Positions 35,588 through 45,014 of a DNA stretch of 64,000 nucleotides are shown piece by piece. Source of the DNA: Nitrospira sp. (lineage in GTDB: Bacteria; Nitrospirota; Nitrospiria; Nitrospirales; Nitrospiraceae); assembly GCA_022843785.1 (NCBI GenBank), contig JALHMZ010000009.1:62001-126000 (forward strand), in the 5' to 3' direction. A program made the position numbers and the translations under genes. The notes beneath the pieces were generated by a model. It was not told the origin of the DNA. It saw nothing but the letters and a program-made list of their open reading frames with translations, and searched no databases. The first letter of the stretch is position 1. Each line of letters begins with the position of its first letter.

Positions 35588-37024
35588 ATGAAGAAGAATC
35601 AGATTCAGCAATCAGCGTCGACTCGGATTGAGCGAGACACAATGGGAGAATTGGCGGTACCGGCCGAGGCGTACTACGGGGTGCAGACGGCGCGCGCGAT
35701 CGAGAATTTTCCGATCAGCCCGCTGCGCATGCCGCGTTCGGTCATCCGGGCGATGGGCATGATCAAGCGGGCGGCGGCCAGCGTGAATCAGTCGCTGGGC
35801 CTCTTGGACAAGAAGCCCGCCGATGCGATCAGAGCAGCCGCCACCGAGGTCGTGGACGGCAAGCTGGACGCCGAATTCCCGGTCGATATTTTTCAGACCG
35901 GTTCCGGCACTTCTACGAACATGAATACCAATGAGGTCATCTCCAATCGCGCCACCGAGCTCCTCGGCGGCGCGCGAGGCAGCAAGCTCGTGCATCCGAA
36001 CGACCATGTCAATTTGGGACAATCCAGCAACGACGTGATTCCGACAGCCATTCATATTGCCGCGTCGGAGCTGATGCAACAGCAGCTCCTGCCGGCGCTG
36101 ACTCGCCTGCGCAAGGCGCTGGATCGGAAGGCCAAAGAGTTCGACAAGATTGTGAAAATCGGCCGCACACATTTACAGGACGCCACGCCTGTGCGGCTGG
36201 GGCAGGAATTCGGCGGCTATGCCCGCCAAATTGAGCTCGGCATCCAGCGGGTGAAGCGGGCGCAAGAGGCGCTGAGTGAAGTGGCGCTCGGCGGGACTGC
36301 GGTCGGTACCGGGTTGAACTGCCATCCGAAGTTTTCCGCCAAGGTCATGGCGACTGTGTCGAAAGAAACCGGCTGTGCGTTCAAGGAAGCCAAGAATCAT
36401 TTTGAGGCGCAGTCCGCGCAGGATTCCCTGGTCGAAGCGAGCGGCGAGTTGCGAACGATTGCCGTGAGCTTGATGAAAATCGCCAACGACGTCCGCTGGC
36501 TCGGCTCGGGGCCTCGCTGCGGATTGGGAGAAATCAATTTGCCGGAAACGCAGCCAGGCTCCTCGATCATGCCGGGAAAGGTCAATCCCGTCATAGCCGA
36601 ATCGGTCACGATGGTCTGTGCGCAGGTGATCGGCAATGACGTGACCGTGACGATCGGCGGGCAGGCGGCCAACTTTGAACTGATCGTGATGATGCCGGTG
36701 ATGGCCTATAATCTTCTGCAGTCAATTGAATTGCTCGCGTCCGCCTCCAACAACTTTGCGGCGAAGTGCATCGAAGGCATCAAAGCCAACGAAGAACGCT
36801 GTAAGAGCTTGATCGAAGAGAGCCTTGCCATGTGCACGGCGCTGGCGCCGGCGATCGGCTACGAAGCGGCGGCAAAACTGGCTAAGGATGCCTATAAATC
36901 AGGGAAGACCGTCCGGCAAGTGGCCAAGGAGCAAAAAGTCCTGCCGGAGAAGAAGCTGACCGAACTGCTCGATCCCTGGCGCATGACCGAACCGGGCGGG
37001 CCGGTGGGAAGCGCGGGGGGATAG
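35588..37024 (+). CDS. fumC: Class II fumarate hydratase
   Basis: The 478-residue protein carries FQTGSGTSTNMNTNEV, HPNDHVNLGQSSNDV, GRTHLQDATPVRLGQE and the fumarase/aspartase signature GSSIMPGKVNP. It should interconvert fumarate and malate. Class II fumarase is favoured over aspartase by length and by the TSTNMNTNEV stretch, but the two are close. GGAG lies ~8 bases before the ATG at 35588. Confidence 0.9.
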   Translation: MKKNQIQQSASTRIERDTMGELAVPAEAYYGVQTARAIENFPISPLRMPRSVIRAMGMIKRAAASVNQSLGLLDKKPADAIRAAATEVVDGKLDAEFPVDIFQTGSGTSTNMNTNEVISNRATELLGGARGSKLVHPNDHVNLGQSSNDVIPTAIHIAASELMQQQLLPALTRLRKALDRKAKEFDKIVKIGRTHLQDATPVRLGQEFGGYARQIELGIQRVKRAQEALSEVALGGTAVGTGLNCHPKFSAKVMATVSKETGCAFKEAKNHFEAQSAQDSLVEASGELRTIAVSLMKIANDVRWLGSGPRCGLGEINLPETQPGSSIMPGKVNPVIAESVTMVCAQVIGNDVTVTIGGQAANFELIVMMPVMAYNLLQSIELLASASNNFAAKCIEGIKANEERCKSLIEESLAMCTALAPAIGYEAAAKLAKDAYKSGKTVRQVAKEQKVLPEKKLTELLDPWRMTEPGGPVGSAGG

Positions 37025-37035
37025 ACCGTATTTCG

Positions 37036-37117
37036 TCGCTCGTATCTCGTGAAGCGCAAGATCGATAGACGTGCGCCCACGTCTTTGTTTGCGAGATACG
37101 AGATACGCTTCACGATG
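37036..37117 (+). repeat. Inverted word array (CGTATCTCGTGAAGCG type)
   Basis: TCGTATCTCGTGAAGCG near 37040 is mirrored by GCGAGATACGAGATACGCTTCACG at 37091-37117. It fills most of the gap between fumC and tex. The same word occurs in the array at 41673-41795. Confidence 0.75.
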
Positions 37118-37154
37118 AAAGATCGTTTAAGCCATAGGAAGTAATGATCTACAG

Positions 37155-39557
37155 ATGACAACTCCAACGACTCCAACTCTCTCCGACGCGGCTCAGCTTA
37201 AAATTGTTCCCCTCATCGCCAAGGAGCTCGGCGCCGGGGCCCATCAGGTTGCGGCGGCGGTGGCGTTGCTTGACGAGGGTTCGACCGTTCCGTTCATCGC
37301 GCGGTATCGCAAGGAGGCGACCGGTAATCTGGACGATACGCAGTTGCGCACCCTGGAAGAGCGCCTGCTCTATCTGCGTGAGTTGGAAGTGCGGCGTGCC
37401 GCAGTATTGGCATCGATTGAAGAACAGGGGAAGTTGACTGATGCCTTGCGTGCCAGCATTGAGGCGGCGGCGACAAAACAAGCCGTGGAAGATTTGTATC
37501 TGCCCTTCAAACCCAAGCGCCGGACTCGCGCTCAGATTGCGCGCGAGGCAGGGCTGGAGCCCTTGGCCGATGGCCTCCTGGCTGATCCAACCGTGAATCC
37601 TGAGCAAGAGGCGCTCAAATATATTCGTGTGGTTCCTGCTGCCGAAGGGATAGAGGCGATCAATGTGCCCGATGCCAAAACGGCATTGGAAGGAGCCCGC
37701 GACATTCTCATGGAGCGGTTTGCCGAGACAGCCGACCTGCTGGCTGCGCTGCGGACGCGGCTGTGGGAGCAGGGGGTGTTGACCTCGACGGTGATGAAAG
37801 ACAAAGAGCAGGCTGAGGAAGAAAAGTTTCGGGATTACTATGCCTATGCGGAAACGATTAAGACTATCCCATCGCATCGGGCGCTCGCGCTTTTCCGGGG
37901 CCGTACGCTCGGTGTCTTAAAGCTGGAGCTGGGTTTGGGGGAGGCGCTTGATGCGGTCGTCCCGCATCCCTGTGTGTCGATGATTGCGGCTCACGCGGGC
38001 ATTCAGGACCAAGGCCGGCCAGCCGATAAGTGGTTGGCTGCGGTGTGCGACTGGACGTGGCGCGTGAAGATCCATTCGCAGCTCAGTATCGAGCTGCTGG
38101 TGCAAGTGCGTGAAGCGGCCGAAGCCGAAGCGATCAAGATTTTTGCCCGCAACCTCCATGAGCTGCTCTTGGCGGCGCCGGCCGGTCCTAAGGCCGTGCT
38201 CGGCCTGGATCCCGGCATTCGCACCGGTTGTAAAGTGGCGGTGGTCGATGCAACAGGAAAATTGTTGGACACGGCGACGATCTACCCGCACCAGCCCCGC
38301 AATGACTGGCAGGGTTCGTTGGAGACGCTGGTGCGGCTTGTCATTCAACATGGCGTGGAATTGATCTCGATCGGCAACGGGACGGCGAGCCGTGAGACGG
38401 ACAAGTTGGCGGTCGAGGTCATCAAGATGATTGCGGCTCACAAGCCGGAACAGAAGATTGCAAAAATTGTGGTCAGCGAAGCAGGGGCATCGGTCTATTC
38501 GGCGTCGGCGTTTGCCGCGGCGGAATTTCCACAGTTGGATGTGAGTGTGCGGGGGGCGGTGTCTATTGCCAGACGATTGCAGGACCCGCTGGCCGAGCTG
38601 GTCAAGATTGAGCCGAAGGCGATCGGGGTGGGCCAATATCAGCACGATGTGAATCAGCGAGCTTTGGCGCGGTCGCTTGATGCCACGGTCGAAGATTGCG
38701 TGAATGCCGTCGGCGTGAACGTGAATACCGCCTCGGCGCCCTTGTTGGAACGGGTGTCGGGTTTGAACAAGGCGCTGGCCAAGAATATTGTGGACTATCG
38801 GGATGCAAACGGGCCCTTTCCAAACCGGACGGCGATCCGGAACGTGCCGCGTCTTGGTGAGAAAACCTTCGAGCAGGCGGCGGGGTTTTTGCGCATTCCC
38901 GATGGCGATAATCCCTTGGATCGGTCTGCCGTTCATCCGGAGGCGTATCCGGTGGTCGAACGCATTCTGACGCGACTAGGGACCGGGATTGCCGAGGTGA
39001 TGCGGCAGCCGGCTGGTTTGAAAGGGCTGTCGCCGGGCGACTTTACCGATGAGAAGTTCGGGCTGCCGACGGTGCGGGACATTTTCGCCGAGCTCGAGAA
39101 GCCGGGCCGCGACCCGCGTCCTGAATTCAAGACGGCGACCTTCCGGGAGGGAGTTGAATCTCTGAGTGATTTACAGCCCGGCATGGTGTTAGAGGGAGTG
39201 GTGACGAATGTGGCGGCGTTCGGCGCCTTCGTCGATATCGGCGTCCATCAGGACGGGCTGGTGCATGTGTCGGCGTTGGCGAATAAGTTTGTGAAAGATC
39301 CGCACGAAGTGGTCAAGCCCGGGCAGGTCGTGAAGGTGAAGGTGCTTGATGTGGATCTCAAGCGCCAGCGCATTTCACTGACGATGCGGATCGATGATGC
39401 AGCCGGACGTCCCGTTGCTCCAATCCAGTCCGGGAGCGAGGCCGCCCGCGACTCACGCGGGCGTGGACAGTCGGCATCCGGCCAGGCGGCGGGACGAGCG
39501 CCCCAGCCGATCGGCGCGATGGCAATGGCGTTGGCGAAGGCACGGCAAAAATCGTAA
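37155..39557 (+). CDS. tex: Tex-family RNA-binding transcription accessory protein
   Basis: The 800-residue protein has the Tex layout. An N-terminal helical domain ([19 protein letters not shown]) is followed by a YqgF/RNase-H-like domain ([19 protein letters not shown]), helix-hairpin-helix motifs ([22 protein letters not shown]) and a C-terminal S1 domain ([30 protein letters not shown]). A disordered Gly/Ala/Arg tail ends the chain. Tex binds nucleic acid and affects transcription and translation. Confidence 0.95.
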   Translation: MTTPTTPTLSDAAQLKIVPLIAKELGAGAHQVAAAVALLDEGSTVPFIARYRKEATGNLDDTQLRTLEERLLYLRELEVRRAAVLASIEEQGKLTDALRASIEAAATKQAVEDLYLPFKPKRRTRAQIAREAGLEPLADGLLADPTVNPEQEALKYIRVVPAAEGIEAINVPDAKTALEGARDILMERFAETADLLAALRTRLWEQGVLTSTVMKDKEQAEEEKFRDYYAYAETIKTIPSHRALALFRGRTLGVLKLELGLGEALDAVVPHPCVSMIAAHAGIQDQGRPADKWLAAVCDWTWRVKIHSQLSIELLVQVREAAEAEAIKIFARNLHELLLAAPAGPKAVLGLDPGIRTGCKVAVVDATGKLLDTATIYPHQPRNDWQGSLETLVRLVIQHGVELISIGNGTASRETDKLAVEVIKMIAAHKPEQKIAKIVVSEAGASVYSASAFAAAEFPQLDVSVRGAVSIARRLQDPLAELVKIEPKAIGVGQYQHDVNQRALARSLDATVEDCVNAVGVNVNTASAPLLERVSGLNKALAKNIVDYRDANGPFPNRTAIRNVPRLGEKTFEQAAGFLRIPDGDNPLDRSAVHPEAYPVVERILTRLGTGIAEVMRQPAGLKGLSPGDFTDEKFGLPTVRDIFAELEKPGRDPRPEFKTATFREGVESLSDLQPGMVLEGVVTNVAAFGAFVDIGVHQDGLVHVSALANKFVKDPHEVVKPGQVVKVKVLDVDLKRQRISLTMRIDDAAGRPVAPIQSGSEAARDSRGRGQSASGQAAGRAPQPIGAMAMALAKARQKS

Positions 39558-39668
39558 AGAAGACTCAATAGATATGGGTTACGGAAAGCGACAATCGATT
39601 CATCGCTCGTGAAGTTGACGCATGGGGAAAAGTGCCTTAGAGTACTGATTGCGTGGAGGTGATCGACT

Positions 39669-39851
39669 ATGGCCACTGATACGGTCAAGCAGAAGATCCT
39701 GCAGGTCGTGAAAGGGCTTCCTGACAGTGTGACGTTTGAGGATGCAATCGAACGGCTCTGTTTCGTGGCAAAAGTCGAAGAGGGGCTTCGTCAGTCCAAT
39801 GCGGGTGAGACGGTGCCCCATGCCGAAGCTGTTCAGCAGCTCCTCAAATGA
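39669..39851 (+). CDS. Antitoxin of a ParE/RelE-type toxin-antitoxin pair
   Basis: This 60-residue acidic protein has a helical pattern (VKQKILQVVKGLPDSVTFEDAIERLCFVAKVEEGLRQS) and a C-terminal tail, typical of small antitoxins encoded before ParE/RelE toxins. It overlaps the toxin start by four bases (ATGA). A purine-rich GGAGG lies ~8 bases before the ATG. Confidence 0.75.
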   Translation: MATDTVKQKILQVVKGLPDSVTFEDAIERLCFVAKVEEGLRQSNAGETVPHAEAVQQLLK

Positions 39852-40138
39852 CCCCACTGATCTGGACCCGCCGCGCCATAGAAGATGTCCTATCCATACA
39901 GCAGTTCATTGCGAAAGATTCTTCCCACTACGCCCAACTTGTCAGCCAACAGCTGATCGCCGCCGTAGAACGGCTGCCTGCATTCCCTCAATCAGGACGT
40001 ATTGTTCCAGAGGTCAACGATCCTGCCATTCGGGAAGTCATCCAAGGCGCATACCGAATCGTCTATCGGCTCATTCAGGGTGAGATTCATATCCTCACGG
40101 TTCATCATGCCGCCCGCTTGCTCCGTGTAGAGTTGTGA
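39848..40138 (+). CDS. ParE/RelE-family toxin
   Basis: The 96-residue protein starts PLIWTRRAIEDVLSIQQFIAKDS and has GRIVPEVNDPAIREVIQGAYRIVYRLIQGEIHILTVHHAARLL, the classic ParE fold (R-E pair, YRIVYR strand, VHHAARLL end). Members poison gyrase or cleave ribosome-bound mRNA; the sequence favours the ParE subgroup. Length and motifs look complete, so it is probably functional. Confidence 0.85.
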   Translation: MTPLIWTRRAIEDVLSIQQFIAKDSSHYAQLVSQQLIAAVERLPAFPQSGRIVPEVNDPAIREVIQGAYRIVYRLIQGEIHILTVHHAARLLRVEL

Positions 40139-40162
40139 GTGTGTCAGCAAATGGACTAGTAC

Positions 40163-40891
40163 ATGCAGCATGCAAGTCAATACTCAGACCTGATTCTAAA
40201 GACGTTACTCTTTGATCTTCTGGTTATGTTCGTCGCAGTTGCTCTAACAGGCTGCGCCACGATAGGGCGTCAGCCGGCACTAAGCGAAGTCGATGTGATG
40301 GTCCCCACGACGGGAACGCGCGGAGAGATCTGTTGTGCCATGGCCAAGGGGATACCGAGGCAAGAGGCATTGGTACAAACAGCCGTCGGACTGCTCGGTC
40401 GGAATCGTATCGAAGTGGGGGGGCGGCACTATACTCCGGATTGTTCGGGCCTCGTCCGGGGCCTGTATGCCGTGCAACGTGTCGACTTGTACGATGGACT
40501 GGGCGAACTGGACGGCGGCAACGGCGTCGGACGCATCTTCACCCATGTCGTAGAGCATGGGCGGATTCACTATGGCCCGACCGTTCATCCGGGGGATGTC
40601 GTGTTTTTTCACAACACCTGGGATTTCAATCGCGACGGCTTGCCCAACGATCCGCTCACGCACGTGGGCGTGGTGGAGAAGGTGGAACGCGACGGGACGG
40701 TGATCTTTGTGAGCTGGGTGTCGGCGGGAGTGGAACGCTATCGGATGAATCTACGTCGGCCGGACATGCACAAGACCGCCGACGGGCGCGTTCTCAACGA
40801 TTACATGCGCCGGAAGGGATCGGGCGATCATCAAGCCACCCGGTATCTGACCGGCCAACTCTTCGCCGCATTTGGGACCGTTCTACGGTAG
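40163..40891 (+). CDS. NlpC/P60-like cysteine peptidase, lipoprotein
   Basis: The 242-residue protein has a hydrophobic N-terminus ending in lipobox VALTGC, then a papain-like NlpC/P60 domain with the catalytic Cys in TPDCSGLVRGLY and the His in LTHVGVVEKV. A VHPGDVVFFHNTWD segment links the two halves. It should cleave peptidoglycan stem peptides in the periplasm. Alternative start at 40226 would shorten the leader but keep the lipobox. It lies 24 bp after the ParE-like toxin. Confidence 0.75.
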   Translation: MQHASQYSDLILKTLLFDLLVMFVAVALTGCATIGRQPALSEVDVMVPTTGTRGEICCAMAKGIPRQEALVQTAVGLLGRNRIEVGGRHYTPDCSGLVRGLYAVQRVDLYDGLGELDGGNGVGRIFTHVVEHGRIHYGPTVHPGDVVFFHNTWDFNRDGLPNDPLTHVGVVEKVERDGTVIFVSWVSAGVERYRMNLRRPDMHKTADGRVLNDYMRRKGSGDHQATRYLTGQLFAAFGTVLR

Positions 40892-40983
40892 GTTGTCAGC
40901 CGGTACAGCTACTTCCAGTGAGGCTGACATCGGGATGGGTGAAGTGAGCACGAATGGGTTGCGCGATGACAGGACCCGTCGAG

Positions 40984-41652
40984 TCACACCGGCCATTGTT
41001 CCTCCTTCCACGCCATGTCCCAGAACATCCACTCATAGCGGGAGCTGATGATGAAGGATTCTTCCATGCGCCGCTTCTCGTCTGTGCCGGCGGTTTTGGC
41101 CCACTGATCGACCTTCTTCCGCATCCATCGCTGGACTTCGGCGAACTCGGGCGAGGCATAGAGCATGAGCCAGTCTCGGTAAGGATGGCTCTGGGGCGGC
41201 GGGCCCTTCTTCAAGAGGTGTTGTCCCACCACACAGTAGATCCAGGCGCAGGGGAGCGCGACCACCAGAATCTCCGCCGCCGATCCGTTCTGTGCCACGG
41301 AGAGCATGTGTCTTGTGTAGGCGTAGTTCGTGGGGGCCATCGGCACGGACGACATCTGTTTGGCCGTCAACTTCCAGCGCTTCCCGTAATTCTCATGCAG
41401 GCTGCGTTCGACCACGATGGTGTCTTCCGCCAGTTTGACAAGGCGCAGGGCGCTCTCGGAGTCCGGCGCTTTCATGGAGCCGGCGGCGAAGACACGCGAG
41501 AGGTCACCAAGAAATCTGGCGTCCTGCAAGATGTAATATTTGAATCTTTGTTCAGGCAGTGTGCCGTTGCCGAGCGCGACGACGAATGGGTGGCTCAGTT
41601 GGGCGTCCCAGATGGGGCTTGCCAGTTGTCTCAGGTGTTGTGAGAAGGACAT
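40984..41652 (-). CDS. tenA: TenA-like aminopyrimidine aminohydrolase (thiaminase II family)
   Basis: From the ATG at 41652 (GAGGA nine bases upstream) the 222-residue all-helical protein matches TenA. It has PIWDAQLSHPFVVALGNGTLPEQRFKYYILQDARFL with the conserved Asp, NYAYTRHML, the active-site Cys region LPCAWIYCVVG, and the C-terminal Glu region MEESFIISSRYEWMFWDMAW. It salvages thiamin pyrimidine. The upstream gap contains a repeat array and no visible TPP riboswitch. Confidence 0.88.
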   Translation of the reverse strand: MSFSQHLRQLASPIWDAQLSHPFVVALGNGTLPEQRFKYYILQDARFLGDLSRVFAAGSMKAPDSESALRLVKLAEDTIVVERSLHENYGKRWKLTAKQMSSVPMAPTNYAYTRHMLSVAQNGSAAEILVVALPCAWIYCVVGQHLLKKGPPPQSHPYRDWLMLYASPEFAEVQRWMRKKVDQWAKTAGTDEKRRMEESFIISSRYEWMFWDMAWKEEQWPV

Positions 41653-41672
41653 GGTTGGTTCCTCAGTGAATG

Positions 41673-41795
41673 CGTCGTTCGTATCTCGTGAAGCGTATCT
41701 CGCAAACAAGGACAGGATACACGCTCTTTCCGTCTCGCGCTCGCCTCGCATCGTCGGCGAAGCGGGCTTCACGCTTCACGAGATACGCTTCACGT
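41673..41795 (+). repeat. Inverted word array (CGTATCTCGTGAAGCG type), second copy
   Basis: TTCGTATCTCGTGAAGCGTATCTCGC near 41679-41704 is mirrored by GGCTTCACGCTTCACGAGAT and ATACGCTTCACG at 41765-41795. The word is the same as in the array at 37036. The right arm overlaps the stop codon of sthA, so the array abuts the end of that gene. Confidence 0.75.
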
Positions 41796-43205
41796 GTTGT
41801 GGGCCGGCGGCAGCCAGGGTCGTGGCAGGCGATTGATGCCGTCCAGCGCCGCGACTTTATAACATTCTGCCAGGGTCGGGTAGTTGAAGACCGTGTCGAT
41901 GAAATAGTCGATCTTGCCGTGAAAGGCCATGACGGCCTGGCCGATGTGGATCAACTCCGTCGCGCCCTCTCCGATGGCATGGACGCCGAGCAACTCGTGG
42001 GTGTGCTGATTGAATAACAGCTTGAGCATGCCGGTTTCATCGCCCATCAGCAAGCCACGGGCGATTTCTTTATAGTGGGCGATTCCCACGGCATAGGGAA
42101 TTTGGGCCTGCGTGAGTTCTTCCTCGTTCCGGCCCACCATGGAGATTTGCGGAATAGAGTAGATGCCGTAGGGTAATAAAGAATTATCGGTGCGGTCAGG
42201 ATGGCCGAAGGCATGGCAGGATGCGTGGCGGCCCTGTTGCATCGAGGTCGACGCCAGGGCCGGAAAGCCGATGACATCGCCGACCGCATAGATATGTGAA
42301 ACGGCTGTCTGGAAGTGCGTATTGACGGCGATGCGGCCTCGACTGTCCGGTTTCAATCCGGCGGCCTCCAGGTTAAGCGCTGTGGTTGCGCCCACCCTGC
42401 CGATGGCATACATAAGCGTGGAAGCCCGGATCGGCTTGGCGTGTCGCAAACAGACCTCAATCGAATTGTCGGGCTCCCTCTTGATCGCCAGGACTTCTTC
42501 TTCGTGATAGAGGGTCACGCCCAGCGCTTTCATCTGTTGCTGGAGCATGTCGATGATCTCGGCATCGGCAAATTCCAACAGGCGAGGACGTTTGTCGATG
42601 AGGGTGACCGGCACGCCCAGCGCTGCGAGGATGGAGGCGTATTCTGTTCCGATGACTCCGCCCCCAACGATGACGATAGAGGTGGGAATGCGTTTAAGAG
42701 TCAGGAGCCCGTCCGTATCAATGACGGAGGTGTTGTCGAACGGGATGTCGGCCGGCCGGCTTGGCTCTGTGCCGACGGCGATGACAATGAAATCCGCCGT
42801 ATGTTGTTTGATCGAGCCGTTTCGGTGTTGGATGCGGAGGCAATGCGGGTCGAAAAAGCTGGCTGATCCGAAGATCATGTCGATCCGGTTCCGGGCCATC
42901 TGAGCATGGACGACCTGGATCTCGTTTTTGATGACGTGATTGGCGTGGAACGTGAGTTCCTCGATCGTAATCGTGTTCTTGAGCTGGGGCGGGGTCCCGT
43001 AAATGCTGCGCTGTGGAATTCCGGAAAAAAAGAGCGCGGCTTCGCGAAGGGCTTTACTCGGAATGGTGCCGGTGTTGATGCAGACGCCTCCGACGACTTC
43101 CTTCCGCTCGATCAAGCCTACTTTCTTGCCGAGTTTGGCCGCCTGCACGGCAGCCTTTTGGCCGGCCGGTCCGGTTCCTATGACGAGAAGGTCGTAGTGG
43201 GCCAT
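41790..43205 (-). CDS. sthA: Soluble pyridine nucleotide transhydrogenase
   Basis: The 471-residue flavoprotein has GTGPAGQKAAVQAAK (FAD), GGGVIGTEYASILAALG (NAD(P)), AVGDVIGFPALASTSMQQGR and a C-terminal dimerisation domain. In the redox-site region GGVCINTGTIPSK the second Cys of the disulfide pair is Thr47. This fits SthA, which lacks an active disulfide, rather than lipoamide dehydrogenase or mercuric reductase. It balances NADH and NADPH. Confidence 0.9.
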   Translation of the reverse strand: MAHYDLLVIGTGPAGQKAAVQAAKLGKKVGLIERKEVVGGVCINTGTIPSKALREAALFFSGIPQRSIYGTPPQLKNTITIEELTFHANHVIKNEIQVVHAQMARNRIDMIFGSASFFDPHCLRIQHRNGSIKQHTADFIVIAVGTEPSRPADIPFDNTSVIDTDGLLTLKRIPTSIVIVGGGVIGTEYASILAALGVPVTLIDKRPRLLEFADAEIIDMLQQQMKALGVTLYHEEEVLAIKREPDNSIEVCLRHAKPIRASTLMYAIGRVGATTALNLEAAGLKPDSRGRIAVNTHFQTAVSHIYAVGDVIGFPALASTSMQQGRHASCHAFGHPDRTDNSLLPYGIYSIPQISMVGRNEEELTQAQIPYAVGIAHYKEIARGLLMGDETGMLKLLFNQHTHELLGVHAIGEGATELIHIGQAVMAFHGKIDYFIDTVFNYPTLAECYKVAALDGINRLPRPWLPPAHNT

Positions 43206-43240
43206 ATGTTCAGGGGATGGTGGAGACTGAGGCTCAGGTC

Positions 43241-43280
43241 AAGGTTAAGAATATCATACGGTCTTATATTCTTAACCTCA
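43241..43280. repeat. Perfect 12-bp inverted repeat between tpx and sthA
   Basis: GGTTAAGAATAT (43243-43254) and ATATTCTTAACC (43266-43277) flank an 11-base spacer; partial words continue outward. It sits between the tpx stop and the sthA start on the same strand. It may be a terminator-like hairpin or a small member of the inverted word arrays. Confidence 0.6.
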
Positions 43281-43302
43281 ACCTTCTTAGCCTGCTTTGG
43301 TG

Positions 43303-43968
43303 TCAGCTGGCTGTTATCAGCGAGCGGGCGAATCGGAACGCTTCTTCCATGTCCGGAAGTTGTGTCAGTTCAGGCGTCACTTGAAGATAACGCACGGTGT
43401 TCGTCGAATCGACGACGATGATGGCTCTGGCCAGAATGTGCGGGCCACCCAAGAACAGTCCATAGGCTTTGCCAAACTCGCCGCCTCGATAGTCGGAGAG
43501 GAACGTGACGTTGTCGATCTTCGCTTCCGTGGCAAACCGCTTCTGGGCGAAGGGGGTATCGACACTCACGGTAATGAGTTCGACCATCTTGTCGAGTCCC
43601 TTGTTTCGTTCGCTGAGATAATGGGTCTGTTGTTCACACACCGGAGTGTCGAGCGAGGGGACGACGCTGATGATACGGACCTTTCCGGATCCCTTCGTCT
43701 GGGTAATGTTGACCAGCGAGAGATCAGTCTGCGCCACCTTGACGTCCCGCAGAGCATCACCGGTCTTGATTCCGGCGCCGGACAATCCGAGCGGGCTGCC
43801 TTTGAAGAGGACGTTATTCCCTTCACCGGTCACGGCGCTGCCGTCGGCAACCGCGAGATTCTTGTATGTGTAACCGATTCCGGTGGAATTGCCCATGCCC
43901 GCGCATCCGGCAATTCCGAGCGAGAGGCCCAGTGCGGTCACGATCAAACCACGATAAGCTGTCTGCAT
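43303..43968 (-). CDS. tpx: Lipoprotein-anchored thiol peroxidase (Tpx family)
   Basis: From the ATG at 43968 (GGAG upstream) the 221-residue protein has a signal peptide with lipobox IAGC (Cys22) and a Tpx-type peroxiredoxin domain. The peroxidatic Cys111 lies in PSLDTPVCEQQ. The region aligned with the resolving Cys of E. coli Tpx (PFAQxRFC) reads PFAQKRFA, so Ala146 replaces it. This suggests a one-Cys mechanism at the membrane, using an external thiol. Most Tpx proteins are cytoplasmic or periplasmic and have two Cys. Confidence 0.85.
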   Translation of the reverse strand: MQTAYRGLIVTALGLSLGIAGCAGMGNSTGIGYTYKNLAVADGSAVTGEGNNVLFKGSPLGLSGAGIKTGDALRDVKVAQTDLSLVNITQTKGSGKVRIISVVPSLDTPVCEQQTHYLSERNKGLDKMVELITVSVDTPFAQKRFATEAKIDNVTFLSDYRGGEFGKAYGLFLGGPHILARAIIVVDSTNTVRYLQVTPELTQLPDMEEAFRFARSLITAS

Positions 43969-44018
43969 ATGGTCTCCTTTGTTGAGGGTGTGTGATGTCG
44001 TAGTCGAGCAGCCGTGAT

Positions 44019-45014
44019 CTACTGGTGTTGAATATACGCGATCAGCGAACGGTTGACTAGGTCCGGTCGTTCCCACTGGGGTAGATGGCCGGCATGGGGG
44101 ATGCGTATGAACTCGGACCCACCGATGGTACGATGGAGCTCTTCACCCACGATAATTGGAAAGACGCGGTCTTCTTCTCCCCAGATCACCAACGTCGGAT
44201 GCATGACGGTGCCGATGCGCAGGGCAAACCCGGATTCCCACAGCGAGAGCGCATGTTGTGCAGCCAAGAGGGGTCCAATGAGGCCGGGCCGGCGGCGGTT
44301 GCGGTTCGCCCGCTCAATCACGGCCGGCGTCAGCAGCGCCGGGTCATGCACGATTTCACGCAGGACGGATTCTGTCATCATGCCTCCGAACAGCCGATTG
44401 CCGAGCGAGATGAGCCACGCCGGCGCACGGGTTTCTAAGGCGCGCCGGATCGACGGGCTGGTGAGCTTCTGCATGATCTGCTGAGGGAGCCCTCCGATCA
44501 GAACGAGCTTCGCGACACGAGTAGGATGTTCCAATGTCATCGCGATGGCGAGGCCGGCGCCCATGGAGTTCCCGACCAACGTGGCGTGAGGGATCTCCAG
44601 CGCATCCATGAATCCCACCAGAAAACCCAGCATTTGGTCGGGCCGGTACTCGATGTCAGGTTTGTCGGAGAGCCCGGAGCCGGGCAAATCAAGCGTGAGC
44701 ACGCGGAAGTGTTCCGCCAGCGCATGCTGCTGATGCTCCCATTGCCACATTGATCCTCCGAACCCATGAATCAGGATGACCGGTGGGCCGGTTCCCACAT
44801 CCATGTAGGCGATCCGCTGCTTATGGACGGTCACGGTGTGAATCGGAATGCGTTCGAATGCTTCGAACTGCGACGGAATCGGCGAAGTCGTTGCGCAGGC
44901 CTCACACAGCAGCGTCAGCAGACAGAGGACAAACAGAACCAGGTATGGCGGTCTGTCTGCGCGGAGGGAAGGGTACGAGGTGTGAGAGTTACTCCAGTTG
45001 GATGACCGTTTCAT
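44019..45014 (-). CDS. Alpha/beta hydrolase, putative lipoprotein
   Basis: The 331-residue protein has a hydrophobic N-terminal segment (YLVLFVLCLLTLLCEAC) that may be a lipoprotein signal, then an alpha/beta hydrolase fold. The oxyanion HGFGGSMWQW, nucleophile Ser in GNSMGAG, acid in WGEEDRVFP and His in PHAGHLPQWERP are all present. The substrate cannot be told. It overlaps the 3' end of pycB by 26 bp, so cotranscription is likely. Confidence 0.82.
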   Translation of the reverse strand: MKRSSNWSNSHTSYPSLRADRPPYLVLFVLCLLTLLCEACATTSPIPSQFEAFERIPIHTVTVHKQRIAYMDVGTGPPVILIHGFGGSMWQWEHQQHALAEHFRVLTLDLPGSGLSDKPDIEYRPDQMLGFLVGFMDALEIPHATLVGNSMGAGLAIAMTLEHPTRVAKLVLIGGLPQQIMQKLTSPSIRRALETRAPAWLISLGNRLFGGMMTESVLREIVHDPALLTPAVIERANRNRRRPGLIGPLLAAQHALSLWESGFALRIGTVMHPTLVIWGEEDRVFPIIVGEELHRTIGGSEFIRIPHAGHLPQWERPDLVNRSLIAYIQHQ

